Of a stretch of DNA of 7,530 bases, positions 1 to 6,453 are shown in pieces; the stretch's first letter is position 1; every line of letters begins with the position of its first letter. The position numbers and the translations under genes are program-made. The notes beneath the pieces were generated by a model that made no database searches, was not told the origin of the DNA, and saw only the letters and a list, made by a program, of their open reading frames with translations. The stretch is taken from assembly GCA_017860335.1 (NCBI GenBank), contig JAFNAU010000178.1, positions 1 to 7,530 on the forward strand, in the 5' to 3' direction. Source of the stretch: Bacteroidota bacterium (lineage in GTDB: Bacteria > Bacteroidota > Bacteroidia > Bacteroidales > Paludibacteraceae).

Positions 1-309
1 GCCAATGCTGCTCAATGGGGAAACAATGCTTACATCGCACCCGAAGCCAGTATTCAGGATGGGTTGCTCGATGTCTCCATCATCAGTAGAGTCCCTGTAA
101 TTGCCATCCCGACACTGGCGTTACAGCTTTTTACAAAGAACATACACAAAGATCTGTTGGTTACAACACTCCGAACCAGCGAAATCATGCTCGAACGTGA
201 TCATGCTGGACCTTTTCACTTCGATGGAGAACCCTACGAAGAAGGTGAAAAAATCAGTATCCGAATAGTACCCGACGGACTGAATGTGCTGGTAAAAAAG
301 AGATTTTGA
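1..309 (+). CDS. Diacylglycerol kinase family lipid kinase (YegS/DagK-like), 3' end only
   Basis: This is the C-terminal ~102 residues of a gene that begins before the window. Frame 1 is open from base 1 and ends with TGA at 307-309. The segment matches the C-terminal half of the Bacteroidota YegS/BmrU-type lipid kinases. It has an N-A-(x)2-Q-W/Y-G-N-N motif near the window edge (ANAAQWGNNAYIAPEAS), then 'IQDGLLDV', and near the end 'HFDGEP', the typical diacylglycerol-kinase accessory-domain signature, followed by 'GLNVLVKK'. Such enzymes phosphorylate diacylglycerol or related lipids at the inner face of the cytoplasmic membrane. The N-terminal nucleotide-binding domain (GGDGT region) lies outside the window, so the substrate cannot be judged. 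A TTG at 64 could be mistaken for a start, but homology runs upstream of it to base 1. The gene converges on the DUF4831 gene. Confidence 0.88.
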   Translation, partial: ANAAQWGNNAYIAPEASIQDGLLDVSIISRVPVIAIPTLALQLFTKNIHKDLLVTTLRTSEIMLERDHAGPFHFDGEPYEEGEKISIRIVPDGLNVLVKKRF

Positions 310-312
310 AAT

Positions 313-350
313 AAAAAAAGAGACAACCGGATAGCTGTCTCCCTGTATTT
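313..350 (-). terminator. Rho-independent terminator between convergent genes, probably bidirectional
   Basis: A 6-bp stem, GAGACA (320-325) and TGTCTC (336-341), encloses a 10-nt loop. Read on the minus strand, the stem is followed directly by seven T (complement of A 313-319), a good intrinsic terminator for the DUF4831 gene ending at 365. Read on the plus strand, it is followed by a weaker T-containing run (347-352) and could also stop the lipid kinase transcript ending at 309. The minus-strand role is the better supported. Confidence 0.7.
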
Positions 351-364
351 TTCACTCTGTCAGT

Positions 365-1393
365 TTATTGAACTGAAAGCAAGCGACCCGTTTCGGGACT
401 TACCATGGCTTTTCCTGCCTTCTTGTCCATCGTGTCGAGGGGTATAGGTACCAGAACTCCCAGTTGCGGGATGTCCATTTCCTCATTAAAAATTACTTTT
501 GAACCATCTTCAATAATAATCCTGGCTTTAGCTGGCATCACAGAATAAACCGGTTCACCTTTTTTCTTCTTTTGGGCAGGTACAGTTTCAATCGGAGTAT
601 ATTTAACTGTAATATAATAAGGTGCACCGCTCAGATCATCTTTAGAACTTAGTCCGTTGAATGATGAGAACCGGAAAGCAACCTCGGCGTTTTTTTCTTT
701 ATCGGGGGTATAAGTGATTGAGTTGGTTAGTGGTTCAATGGTCGTTTTCCCGGTGAAAAGCTGGGTGAGTTCCTGTTCATGCAGATCCATCTGTTCGAGC
801 ATTATTTTCATCGACTCGCCATCTTTTGGCATCGAATCAGCTTCTCCGGCTAGCAGATCCACCCGGCCTTCGCGGATACCGTATATTTGCTTGGCAGCTC
901 CTTCAGCCATTTTTGCCACCGATCCGGCCATCATGTATTCTTCCTCAAGCGGTAACAGTTTTTTTTCAGGGCTTTTCGGTTCTTCGGAGCTGTAGGACTT
1001 TATATGTTCAGTTATTTCTACCGGAGGTACATTAATCCCACAAAGTACTCCCGCATCGTTGACAGTGATTTTACCAGTCAGAGATTTCTTATCGGGAATG
1101 ATTTTATAGGTACGATTCTCATCGGGCTTCACCCGAGGGGTGATGGTTATTCCCTTCAGGCGATAGGAGGTTTTTTTTGCCGTAATAACTTCGGTGGTGG
1201 CTAAAAACCGCTCGGAATACAGAAAAAAGTCGCCTGGAGTTTCAGTAACACGCTCAGAACTGATCTGAATGTTCAGCTCCGTTTTTGGAAGCGAATAGAT
1301 CAGTACGGATTCGCCCTCAGTAAGGGTTTGTTTTTGTTGTGCTGTGACAAAAAAAGGAGCTGTAAGTGCAATGAATAAAAGTATATGTTTCAT
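365..1393 (-). CDS. DUF4831 family secreted protein, function unknown
   Basis: The product has 342 residues. The N-terminus is a Sec signal peptide: a Lys near the start, a hydrophobic run at about residues 4-17, and a probable cleavage after 'FVTA' (about residue 18). No lipobox Cys follows, so it is probably periplasmic or exported rather than a lipoprotein. The remainder resembles the Bacteroidota DUF4831 family. The N-terminal part is beta-rich and includes 'YSLPKTEL' (33-40) and a 'GVLCGIN' turn (115-121). A central helical stretch (about 155-215, with 'AAKQIYGIREGR' and 'DLHEQELTQLFTG') is typical of the family, and a beta-rich C-terminal part follows (about 225-342). Recognition is from memory of the family; no catalytic motif is visible and no function is assigned. 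The start ATG (1391-1393) lies 40 nt after the topA stop, so it is likely co-transcribed with topA. The hairpin at 320-341 probably ends the transcript. Confidence 0.8.
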   Translation of the reverse strand: MKHILLFIALTAPFFVTAQQKQTLTEGESVLIYSLPKTELNIQISSERVTETPGDFFLYSERFLATTEVITAKKTSYRLKGITITPRVKPDENRTYKIIPDKKSLTGKITVNDAGVLCGINVPPVEITEHIKSYSSEEPKSPEKKLLPLEEEYMMAGSVAKMAEGAAKQIYGIREGRVDLLAGEADSMPKDGESMKIMLEQMDLHEQELTQLFTGKTTIEPLTNSITYTPDKEKNAEVAFRFSSFNGLSSKDDLSGAPYYITVKYTPIETVPAQKKKKGEPVYSVMPAKARIIIEDGSKVIFNEEMDIPQLGVLVPIPLDTMDKKAGKAMVSPETGRLLSVQ

Positions 1394-1433
1394 AGTTCGT
1401 TTTCCTTTTTAAGTTCTATCCTGATTTGCCGAT

Positions 1434-2684
1434 TCAGGATTTTGCTTTTTTACTTCTGCCTTTGAACGCAGTTTTTTTCTTTTTACCGACGGTATCGGCC
1501 TGTGAGGCTATCAGTTCCCGGCATTGCTCTTCGTTGAGAGTCAGCGGATCTGTTTTCTTCGGGATTTTGTAATTGTTCTTTTCGAACGCTATGTATGGGC
1601 CGAAGCGTCCGTTAAGTACCTGTATCTCGCCATTCTCTCCGAAGGTGCTGATGATTTTATTTTTGTCGGCTTCACGTTTGGCAATGATGATTTCAATGGC
1701 TCGTTCGGCGGTAACTTCGAGCGGATCATCGGTTTTGGGCAGCGAGTAGAATGCCGAGTTGTGCCGGATATAGGGTCCGAAACGTCCTACCGCTACCGTC
1801 ATTCCTTTTTCCTCAAATTCGCCCAGTTCGCGTGGAAGTTTGAATAAATCGAGTGCTTCTTCCAGTGTAACACTTTCGATGGACTGGTTGCGGCGAAGGG
1901 ATGCAAAAACAGGTTTTTCTTCTTCTTCCGAGGTACCGATTTGTGCTATCGGACCATATTTCCCGATTTTTACCGAAATCTGTCGTCCGGATGCCGGATC
2001 AGTTCCCAGAATCCGTTCGCCTACCTGACGCTCCGAATTTTTCAGGGTGCTTTCCACCACCGGATGGAATTTTTTATAGAAAGTATCAATGGATTTGGTC
2101 CATTTCACTTTACCTTCGGCAATGTGGTCAAACTCCTTTTCGACATTTGCCGTGAAATTATAATTCAGGATATCCGGGAAATATTCGATCAGGAAGTCGT
2201 TGACAACCAGTCCGATATCAGTAGGAAATAGTTTTGACTTTTCTGCTCCCGTATTTTCAGATTTTTCCTGATCAGTGATTTTTCCGTTTTTCAGTTTCAG
2301 TTCATTGTATGCACGTTTTTGTGCCGGACGATCTCCTTTTTCAACATATTTCCGGTTCTGAATAGTCGAAATAGTCGGAGCATAGGTTGATGGACGGCCG
2401 ATGCCCAGTTCTTCAAGTTTACGTACGAGACTTGCTTCCGTATATCGTGGAGGACGCTGAGTGAAACGTTCCTGAGCCATTATTTCCGTGGCATTCAGTT
2501 TTTCTCCTTTTTTCATCACCGGAAGGATTGATTCATTTTCAGCTTCAGGCTCATCATCAGTTGACTCGAGATAGACTTTCAGAAATCCGTCGAAAACAAT
2601 CACTTCGCCACTGGCCACAAACTGATAATTGCCACCGGATACATTGATGTAAATGTTTGTTTTTTCCAGTTCGGCATCGGCCAT
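1434..2684 (-). CDS. topA: DNA topoisomerase I, C-terminal fragment
   Basis: This is the back part of the same topoisomerase. ATG 2684 is an internal Met of 'SQMADAELEK', not a true start: coding similarity extends upstream in frame to about 2774. From that Met, residues 1-225 are core: 'FDGFLKVY' (31-38), 'RFTQRPPRYTEASLV' (73-87) and the highly conserved 'LGIGRPSTYAPTISTIQ' (93-109), then 'DILNYNFTANVEKEFD' (171-186). Residues about 230-395 hold the topoisomerase C-terminal repeats found in Bacteroidota in place of zinc ribbons. Three related units are seen: 'IGKYGPIAQIG' (240-250), 'VGRFGPYIRH' (299-308) and 'NGRFGPYIAF' (358-367), each followed by a 'LP/IP..DDPL/TDPL'-like or similar stretch. 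There is no CxxC pair. The tail (401-416) is very Lys-rich, which suits non-specific DNA binding. It ends with TGA 40 nt before DUF4831. Confidence 0.88.
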   Translation of the reverse strand: MADAELEKTNIYINVSGGNYQFVASGEVIVFDGFLKVYLESTDDEPEAENESILPVMKKGEKLNATEIMAQERFTQRPPRYTEASLVRKLEELGIGRPSTYAPTISTIQNRKYVEKGDRPAQKRAYNELKLKNGKITDQEKSENTGAEKSKLFPTDIGLVVNDFLIEYFPDILNYNFTANVEKEFDHIAEGKVKWTKSIDTFYKKFHPVVESTLKNSERQVGERILGTDPASGRQISVKIGKYGPIAQIGTSEEEEKPVFASLRRNQSIESVTLEEALDLFKLPRELGEFEEKGMTVAVGRFGPYIRHNSAFYSLPKTDDPLEVTAERAIEIIIAKREADKNKIISTFGENGEIQVLNGRFGPYIAFEKNNYKIPKKTDPLTLNEEQCRELIASQADTVGKKKKTAFKGRSKKAKS

Positions 2685-2761
2685 CTGCGAAGCGATGGTA
2701 CGTTTCCATATCAGATCGTAGAGTCGTTTTTCCTGCGCGGTACCTTCGATGCTGTGAGCGC

Positions 2762-3682
2762 TTATGTAGGTAGGCTTCCGAGTGCCAAGGCTGACAGATT
2801 AACCGAGTCGGTACGCATATAGGTTATTTTTCCCGATTCGTAAAGTCGCTGGGCAACCATCATGGTCTGCGAAACCGAGAAACCAAGCTTCCGGGCAGCT
2901 TCCTGTTGCAGGGTTGAGGTTGTGAAGGGCGGAGCAGGTGATTTCTTTGCTGGTTTCTTTTCGATGCTGTCAACACTGAACTGTGCATTTTTGCATAATT
3001 CAAGGAATGCCATTGCATCAGCTTTTTTATCGAAGCGTTGTGATAATTCGGCTTTCAGTTCAACGGCTGTGCCGTTTGCATCAATGGATGAGAAAACGGC
3101 TGTAACCCTGTAAGCTGCTTCGGGAGTAAACTGATTGATTTCGCGTTCGCGTTCTACAATCAGGCGTACTGCTACCGATTGCACGCGACCGGCCGATAGG
3201 CTCGGGCGTACTTTGCGCCAGAGTACCGGCGACAGTTCAAATCCCACAATGCGGTCGAGTACACGTCGTGCCTGTTGCGCATCCACCAGATTCAAGTCAA
3301 TTTCGCGAGGATGCTCGATGGCGTGGAGTATGGCGTCTTTTGTAATCTCGTGAAATACAATGCGTCTGGTATTTTCTTTTTTCAGTTTCAGCTCGTCGGC
3401 AAGGTGCCAGGCTATAGCTTCTCCTTCGCGATCCTCATCGGAAGCCAGCCAAACGGTAGTTGCTTTTTTTGCTTCCTTCTTGAGTTCAGCCACAATTTTC
3501 TTCTTGTCCGCCGAAACTTCGTATTGCGGAGCGTAATTATTCTCAAAATCAATACCCAATCCTTTCTCGCCCAGATCCCGAATATGTCCCATGCTGGACA
3601 TAACTTCAAAATCTTTTCCGAGAAACTTTTCAATCGTCTTTGCCTTCGCAGGAGACTCTACAATGACTAAATTATTGGACAT
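2762..3682 (-). CDS. topA: DNA topoisomerase I, N-terminal fragment (Toprim plus catalytic tyrosine)
   Basis: This 306-residue frame encodes the front of topoisomerase I, which relaxes negative supercoils by a single-strand 5'-phosphotyrosyl mechanism. The Toprim domain occupies about residues 3-115, with catalytic Glu9 in 'VIVESPAKAKTIEKFLG' and the metal-binding D82/D84/E86 in 'ASDEDREGEA'. 'RRVLDRIVGFELSPVLW' and 'LSAGRVQSVAVRL' (about 139-173) belong to the topoisomerase core. The active-site Tyr288 and the adjacent Arg290 lie in 'ITYMRTDS' (286-293). The last native residues are about 'NLSALALGS'; the final 'LPT' and stop come from the frame change. ATG 3682 was chosen because 'MSNNLVIVESPAKAKT' is the standard family N-terminus. 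On its own the fragment lacks the rest of the core that closes the ring and would not be expected to relax DNA. Confidence 0.9.
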   Translation of the reverse strand: MSNNLVIVESPAKAKTIEKFLGKDFEVMSSMGHIRDLGEKGLGIDFENNYAPQYEVSADKKKIVAELKKEAKKATTVWLASDEDREGEAIAWHLADELKLKKENTRRIVFHEITKDAILHAIEHPREIDLNLVDAQQARRVLDRIVGFELSPVLWRKVRPSLSAGRVQSVAVRLIVEREREINQFTPEAAYRVTAVFSSIDANGTAVELKAELSQRFDKKADAMAFLELCKNAQFSVDSIEKKPAKKSPAPPFTTSTLQQEAARKLGFSVSQTMMVAQRLYESGKITYMRTDSVNLSALALGSLPT

Positions 3683-3704
3683 AATTACGCTTAATTTTTA
3701 ATTA

Positions 3705-3755
3705 CGAATTCAAATTCGAGTGCAAAATAACAAAAACAAAAGGGTATCAGCCAAA
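3705..3755 (-). promoter_or_regulatory. Candidate topA promoter with a small inverted repeat near the expected transcript start
   Basis: Read on the minus strand, TTTG (3752-3755) is followed after 21 nt by TTATTTTG (3723-3730), one mismatch from the Bacteroidota -7 element TAnnTTTG; the known spacing range for the TTTG -33 box allows this. Just downstream, near the expected transcription start, lies a perfect 6-bp inverted repeat with a 2-nt spacer, CGAATT-ca-AATTCG (3705-3718). Two copies of TAATTACG (3682-3689 and 3699-3706, plus-strand reading) flank the leader. No Shine-Dalgarno sequence precedes the topA ATG. The promoter match is motif-level only, and the operator role of the repeat is a guess. 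Confidence 0.35.
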
Positions 3756-3828
3756 TTTTCAGCCTATTATTTTTGTTTTTTATAAAATTAAGACAAAATT
3801 CAGATCAATAATTCCACCGGGATTTTGA

Positions 3829-4038
3829 TTAATCAAGGATGTCAGTTACTTCGTAATCAATGGCCTCTACGGCTTCTTTGATCGTCTTGTCGGACACTTC
3901 TTTCGTCAGAACCAGTTTGGCAGATCGGTTTTCCAGATCAACTTTTGCTTCTACTCCGTCAATTTTATTTAATGCTTTTTCGACGCGTGCTGCACAATGC
4001 GAGCAGCTCATTCCTTTGATTATTGCTGTTTTTTCCAT
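3829..4038 (-). CDS. copZ: Small heavy-metal-associated domain copper chaperone, CopZ-like
   Basis: The product is a 69-residue stand-alone HMA domain, the size of known CopZ/Atx1-type copper chaperones. The metal-binding loop 'GMSCSHCAARVEKAL' (about 9-23) carries the two copper ligands C12 and C15, and the rest follows the beta-alpha-beta-beta-alpha-beta pattern ('GVEAKVDLENRSAKL', then 'IKEAVEAIDYEVTDI'). It probably carries Cu(I) in the cytoplasm and hands it to CopA. The start is placed at ATG 4036-4038. The open frame continues upstream to an ATG at 4182, but that extension lies over the end of copA in another frame and has no HMA similarity. The copA stop is 26 nt upstream, so the two genes probably form an operon. 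The leader is AT-rich without a Shine-Dalgarno. Mercury binding (MerP-like) is a less likely alternative, since there is no signal peptide and no mer gene nearby. Confidence 0.87.
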   Translation of the reverse strand: MEKTAIIKGMSCSHCAARVEKALNKIDGVEAKVDLENRSAKLVLTKEVSDKTIKEAVEAIDYEVTDILD

Positions 4039-4064
4039 AATAGTTTGTTTTTTATAGTTAATAA

Positions 4065-6347
4065 TTATCGAATAGTTTGCGATTTTGTGGGTTTGAATTT
4101 CTTCAATCTTAATGCGTTGCTTACCACGGTTACGGAGCTTAAGCTCATGGCTGCCGCGGCAAACATCGGGCTGAGTTTCCATCCCAATGCAGAATAAAAT
4201 ACTCCTGCAGCTAACGGAATGCCGATTATATTGTAGAAAAATGCCCAGAAAAGATTTTGTTTGATATTTCTGATTACGGCTTTACTTAAACGGATGCCAG
4301 TCACCACGCCGAGTAAATCGTTTTTCATCAACACCACATCGGCAGCTTCAATAGCGATATCAGTACCGTTACCGATGGCAAAACCCAGATCAGACCGCAT
4401 GAGTGCAGGGGAATCATTTATTCCATCGCCCACCATAGCGGTCTTTTCGCCAGCTGCCTGCAACTGTTGTACAACTTTATCCTTATCCTGCGGCAGCACT
4501 TCAGCTATCACCTCGTCCAGACCGAGTTTTTCCTGAATTGCCAGAGCCGTACGTTTGTTGTCTCCTGTAACCATCTTAGTTTTCAGATTCATGGTTTTAA
4601 GGAGCTCAATAGCCTCTTTGCTGGTTTGTTTCACCACATCGGCTACGGCAATAATTCCCAGCACATTTTTCTCACCGGCAACAATAAGCGGTGTTTTACC
4701 TTCCTGCGAATAAAGATGAATCCGATTTTCAATGTCAACTGTTTTTGTGTTTTCTGAAATGAAAGACAGATTACCTACCCGAATTATTTCATCATTAATT
4801 TTTCCGGAAATACCTTTTCCCGGAATATTTTTAAAATCACTAACGGGATATAATTCAATTTCTTTTTCCGTTGCTTTCTGAATAATTGCTCCCGATACAG
4901 GGTGTTCCGATAGTTTTTCGAGCGATGCTGTGATGCGCAGCAATTCATTTTTATCCTTTTCTTGCAACGGTTCAATATCGGTTACTTCAGGTCGTCCTTC
5001 AGTGATTGTACCGGTTTTATCCAGCAAAACGGTAGTTATTTTTCCGCCCGTTTCCAGCGCTTCGGCTGATTTGAACAGCACACCGCACTCGGCGCCTTTA
5101 CCGGTTCCTACCATGATAGCAACCGGAGTAGCCAGACCCAGTGCGCACGGACAGGAAATAATCAGTACCGAAATACCGATGGACAAGGCAAATTCAAACG
5201 GATAGCCCATGATGAGCCACATAGCCGTAGCCAGTAGCGCAATACCAATCACCGCCGGTACAAAAATGCGGCTTATCTGATCGGCAAGTTTGGAAATTGG
5301 AGCTTTCGAAGAAGATGCTTCCTCCATCAGCTGAATGATTTGTGAAAACGTGGTATCTTTCCCTACTTTTGTTGCCCTGAAGGTGAAGTAGCCGCTGCCG
5401 TTGATGCTGGCTGATAATACATGATCGCCTTCCTGTTTGTACACCGGAATGCTTTCGCCAGTCAGCGCCGACTCGTCAACCGACCCCGAGCCACCGGTAA
5501 GAACTCCATCAACCGGGATTTTTTGTCCGGGACGAACGCTTACGATATCGTTTAACCGTACTTCTTCGACAGGAATCTCTATTTCAGTGTTGTTTCGGAT
5601 GACTGTTGCTGTCTGAGGTGCCGAGTCAATTAATTTGGTCAGTGCATCGGAGGTTTGTCGTTTGGATTTTGCTTCCAGATATTTCCCGAGTGTTACGAGT
5701 GTGAGAATAGTGGATGCCGACTCGAAAAACAAATCGTGCAAGTACATCCTGACAGTTTCAGGATCGTTTTGTCCAAGCCCGTTCCCGATTTTGTAAATGG
5801 CAAAAACTCCGTAAACGATGGCGGCCGAGGAGCCGATTGCCACCAGGGCATCCATGGTGGGCGATAGTTTCCATAAACTTCGGAAACCGTGCGAAAAGAA
5901 TTTACTGTTGACAAAAGCGATGGGAAGCGTGAGCAAAAACTGTGTAAAAGCAAAAGTCAGTGCATTGTTACTGCCCGTGAAAACCGAAGGAAGCGGAAAA
6001 TCAAGCATGTGTCCCATACTTAAATACAACAGCGGAACTAAAAACGAAAAAGAGATTATCACTCTTTTTTTCATCTCTTTTTGTTCTTCAAGCGCATAAT
6101 TTACTTTTGGAGTTGTGGTATATGCAATCGTTTTTTCTTTTTCAAATGCTTCATATCCTGCATCTTCCACCGAACCTATAATTTCCTCAACCGATAATGC
6201 TTGCTGGTCAAAATCGACCGTCATGCTATTGGTGAGCAGGTTAACCGTCACATCCTGAACTCCGTACAGCTTTCGCACGCTTTTCTCCACGTGAGCCACA
6301 CAAGCCGAGCAGGTCATTCCAACCACATCAAATTTCTTCGTTTCCAT
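4065..6347 (-). CDS. copA: Copper-translocating P1B-type ATPase (Cu(I) exporter)
   Basis: This 760-residue inner-membrane pump uses ATP to expel cytoplasmic Cu(I). One N-terminal HMA domain (about 3-70) carries GMTCSAC (10-16). Membrane segments lie near 95-113, 128-146, 164-187, 205-222, 362-381, 387-412, 697-718 and 724-742. The actuator domain has TGES (296-299). The ion-path motif CPC is at 399-401 in the sixth segment. The phosphorylated Asp is D443 in DKTGT. The nucleotide-binding domain has the P1B-specific SEHP (480-483), and the hinge GDGIND is at 640-645. Tyr-Asn (705-706) in the seventh segment and MxxSS (734-738) in the eighth match the Cu(I)/Ag(I) subclass P1B-1. The length is normal and all key residues are present, so it looks functional. 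It sits upstream of copZ. No CsoR, CueR or CopY-type regulator is in the window. Confidence 0.95.
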   Translation of the reverse strand: METKKFDVVGMTCSACVAHVEKSVRKLYGVQDVTVNLLTNSMTVDFDQQALSVEEIIGSVEDAGYEAFEKEKTIAYTTTPKVNYALEEQKEMKKRVIISFSFLVPLLYLSMGHMLDFPLPSVFTGSNNALTFAFTQFLLTLPIAFVNSKFFSHGFRSLWKLSPTMDALVAIGSSAAIVYGVFAIYKIGNGLGQNDPETVRMYLHDLFFESASTILTLVTLGKYLEAKSKRQTSDALTKLIDSAPQTATVIRNNTEIEIPVEEVRLNDIVSVRPGQKIPVDGVLTGGSGSVDESALTGESIPVYKQEGDHVLSASINGSGYFTFRATKVGKDTTFSQIIQLMEEASSSKAPISKLADQISRIFVPAVIGIALLATAMWLIMGYPFEFALSIGISVLIISCPCALGLATPVAIMVGTGKGAECGVLFKSAEALETGGKITTVLLDKTGTITEGRPEVTDIEPLQEKDKNELLRITASLEKLSEHPVSGAIIQKATEKEIELYPVSDFKNIPGKGISGKINDEIIRVGNLSFISENTKTVDIENRIHLYSQEGKTPLIVAGEKNVLGIIAVADVVKQTSKEAIELLKTMNLKTKMVTGDNKRTALAIQEKLGLDEVIAEVLPQDKDKVVQQLQAAGEKTAMVGDGINDSPALMRSDLGFAIGNGTDIAIEAADVVLMKNDLLGVVTGIRLSKAVIRNIKQNLFWAFFYNIIGIPLAAGVFYSALGWKLSPMFAAAAMSLSSVTVVSNALRLKKFKPTKSQTIR

Positions 6348-6453
6348 AACTTTTTGTTAATACGAAATGAAACAATTCAACTCCGGATATGTTCATCCTT
6401 ATAAGTTTCTAACAGATTTTTAGCAGTAATTAAAGGAAAGAAACAGGATTTCA
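6348..6453 (-). promoter_or_regulatory. copA upstream region, likely site of a copper-responsive promoter, no clear core motif
   Basis: These 106 bp separate porP from copA, whereas the other minus-strand genes mostly have gaps of 7-40 nt, so a separate promoter for copA is plausible. I find no TTTG/TAnnTTTG pair on the minus strand here. Small symmetric sequences are present: the palindrome CTTATAAG (6398-6405) and GGAT-N6-ATCC (6385-6398). Either could be an operator, but both are short enough to arise by chance. No convincing terminator for porP is visible either; only 4-bp stems occur near 6440-6453. Confidence 0.25.

Larger units (their letters stand above)
1434..3682 (-). pseudogene. 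topA: topA (DNA topoisomerase I) interrupted by an internal deletion and frame change
   Basis: Together the two reading frames here make one bacterial type IA DNA topoisomerase. The N-terminal frame runs from ATG 3682 to a premature TAA at 2762-2764. Homology then continues in the -1 frame from about 2774 ('PTYIS', then 'IEGTAQEKRLYDLIWKRT' leading into the ORF that starts at 2684). Compared with E. coli TopA from memory, about 34 residues are absent between 'NLSALALGS' and 'PTYIS', including the conserved QEAHEAIRP segment whose His (H365 in E. coli) assists catalysis. The present span is 2249 nt, two more than a multiple of three, so a loss of about 100 nt (1 mod 3) would restore a single frame of roughly 780 codons, the usual Bacteroidota length. 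Whether the lesion is biological or an assembly/sequencing artefact cannot be told from this window. Confidence 0.8.

Noticed and set aside
64..309. An 81-residue ORF beginning with TTG at 64
   Set aside because: The same frame is open to base 1 with lipid-kinase similarity, so this is an internal codon of a partial gene, not a start.
714..2231. Several plus-strand ORFs of 60-107 codons over DUF4831 and topA (e.g. 714-995, 1524-1847, 1941-2231)
   Set aside because: They lie opposite well-supported genes, have low-complexity or Cys/Ser/Phe-rich translations, and show no recognisable domains.
3275..3670. A 131-residue plus-strand ORF opposite topA
   Set aside because: It is antisense to the conserved Toprim region, where the minus-strand protein is unmistakable; its translation resembles no family I know.
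3778..3787. TTTTATAAAA palindrome between copZ and topA, considered as a terminator or operator
   Set aside because: It is A/T only, too weak for a terminator stem and common by chance in an AT-rich spacer.
4039..4182. A longer copZ reading frame starting at ATG 4182 (117 residues)
   Set aside because: The extra 48 residues lie antiphase over the end of copA, have no HMA similarity, and would create a 118-nt overlap. The 69-residue form matches known CopZ length.
6440..6453. GAAA-CAGGA-TTTC hairpin after porP, considered as a terminator
   Set aside because: The stem is only 4 bp of mostly A/T pairs and is not followed by a clean T run on the minus strand.
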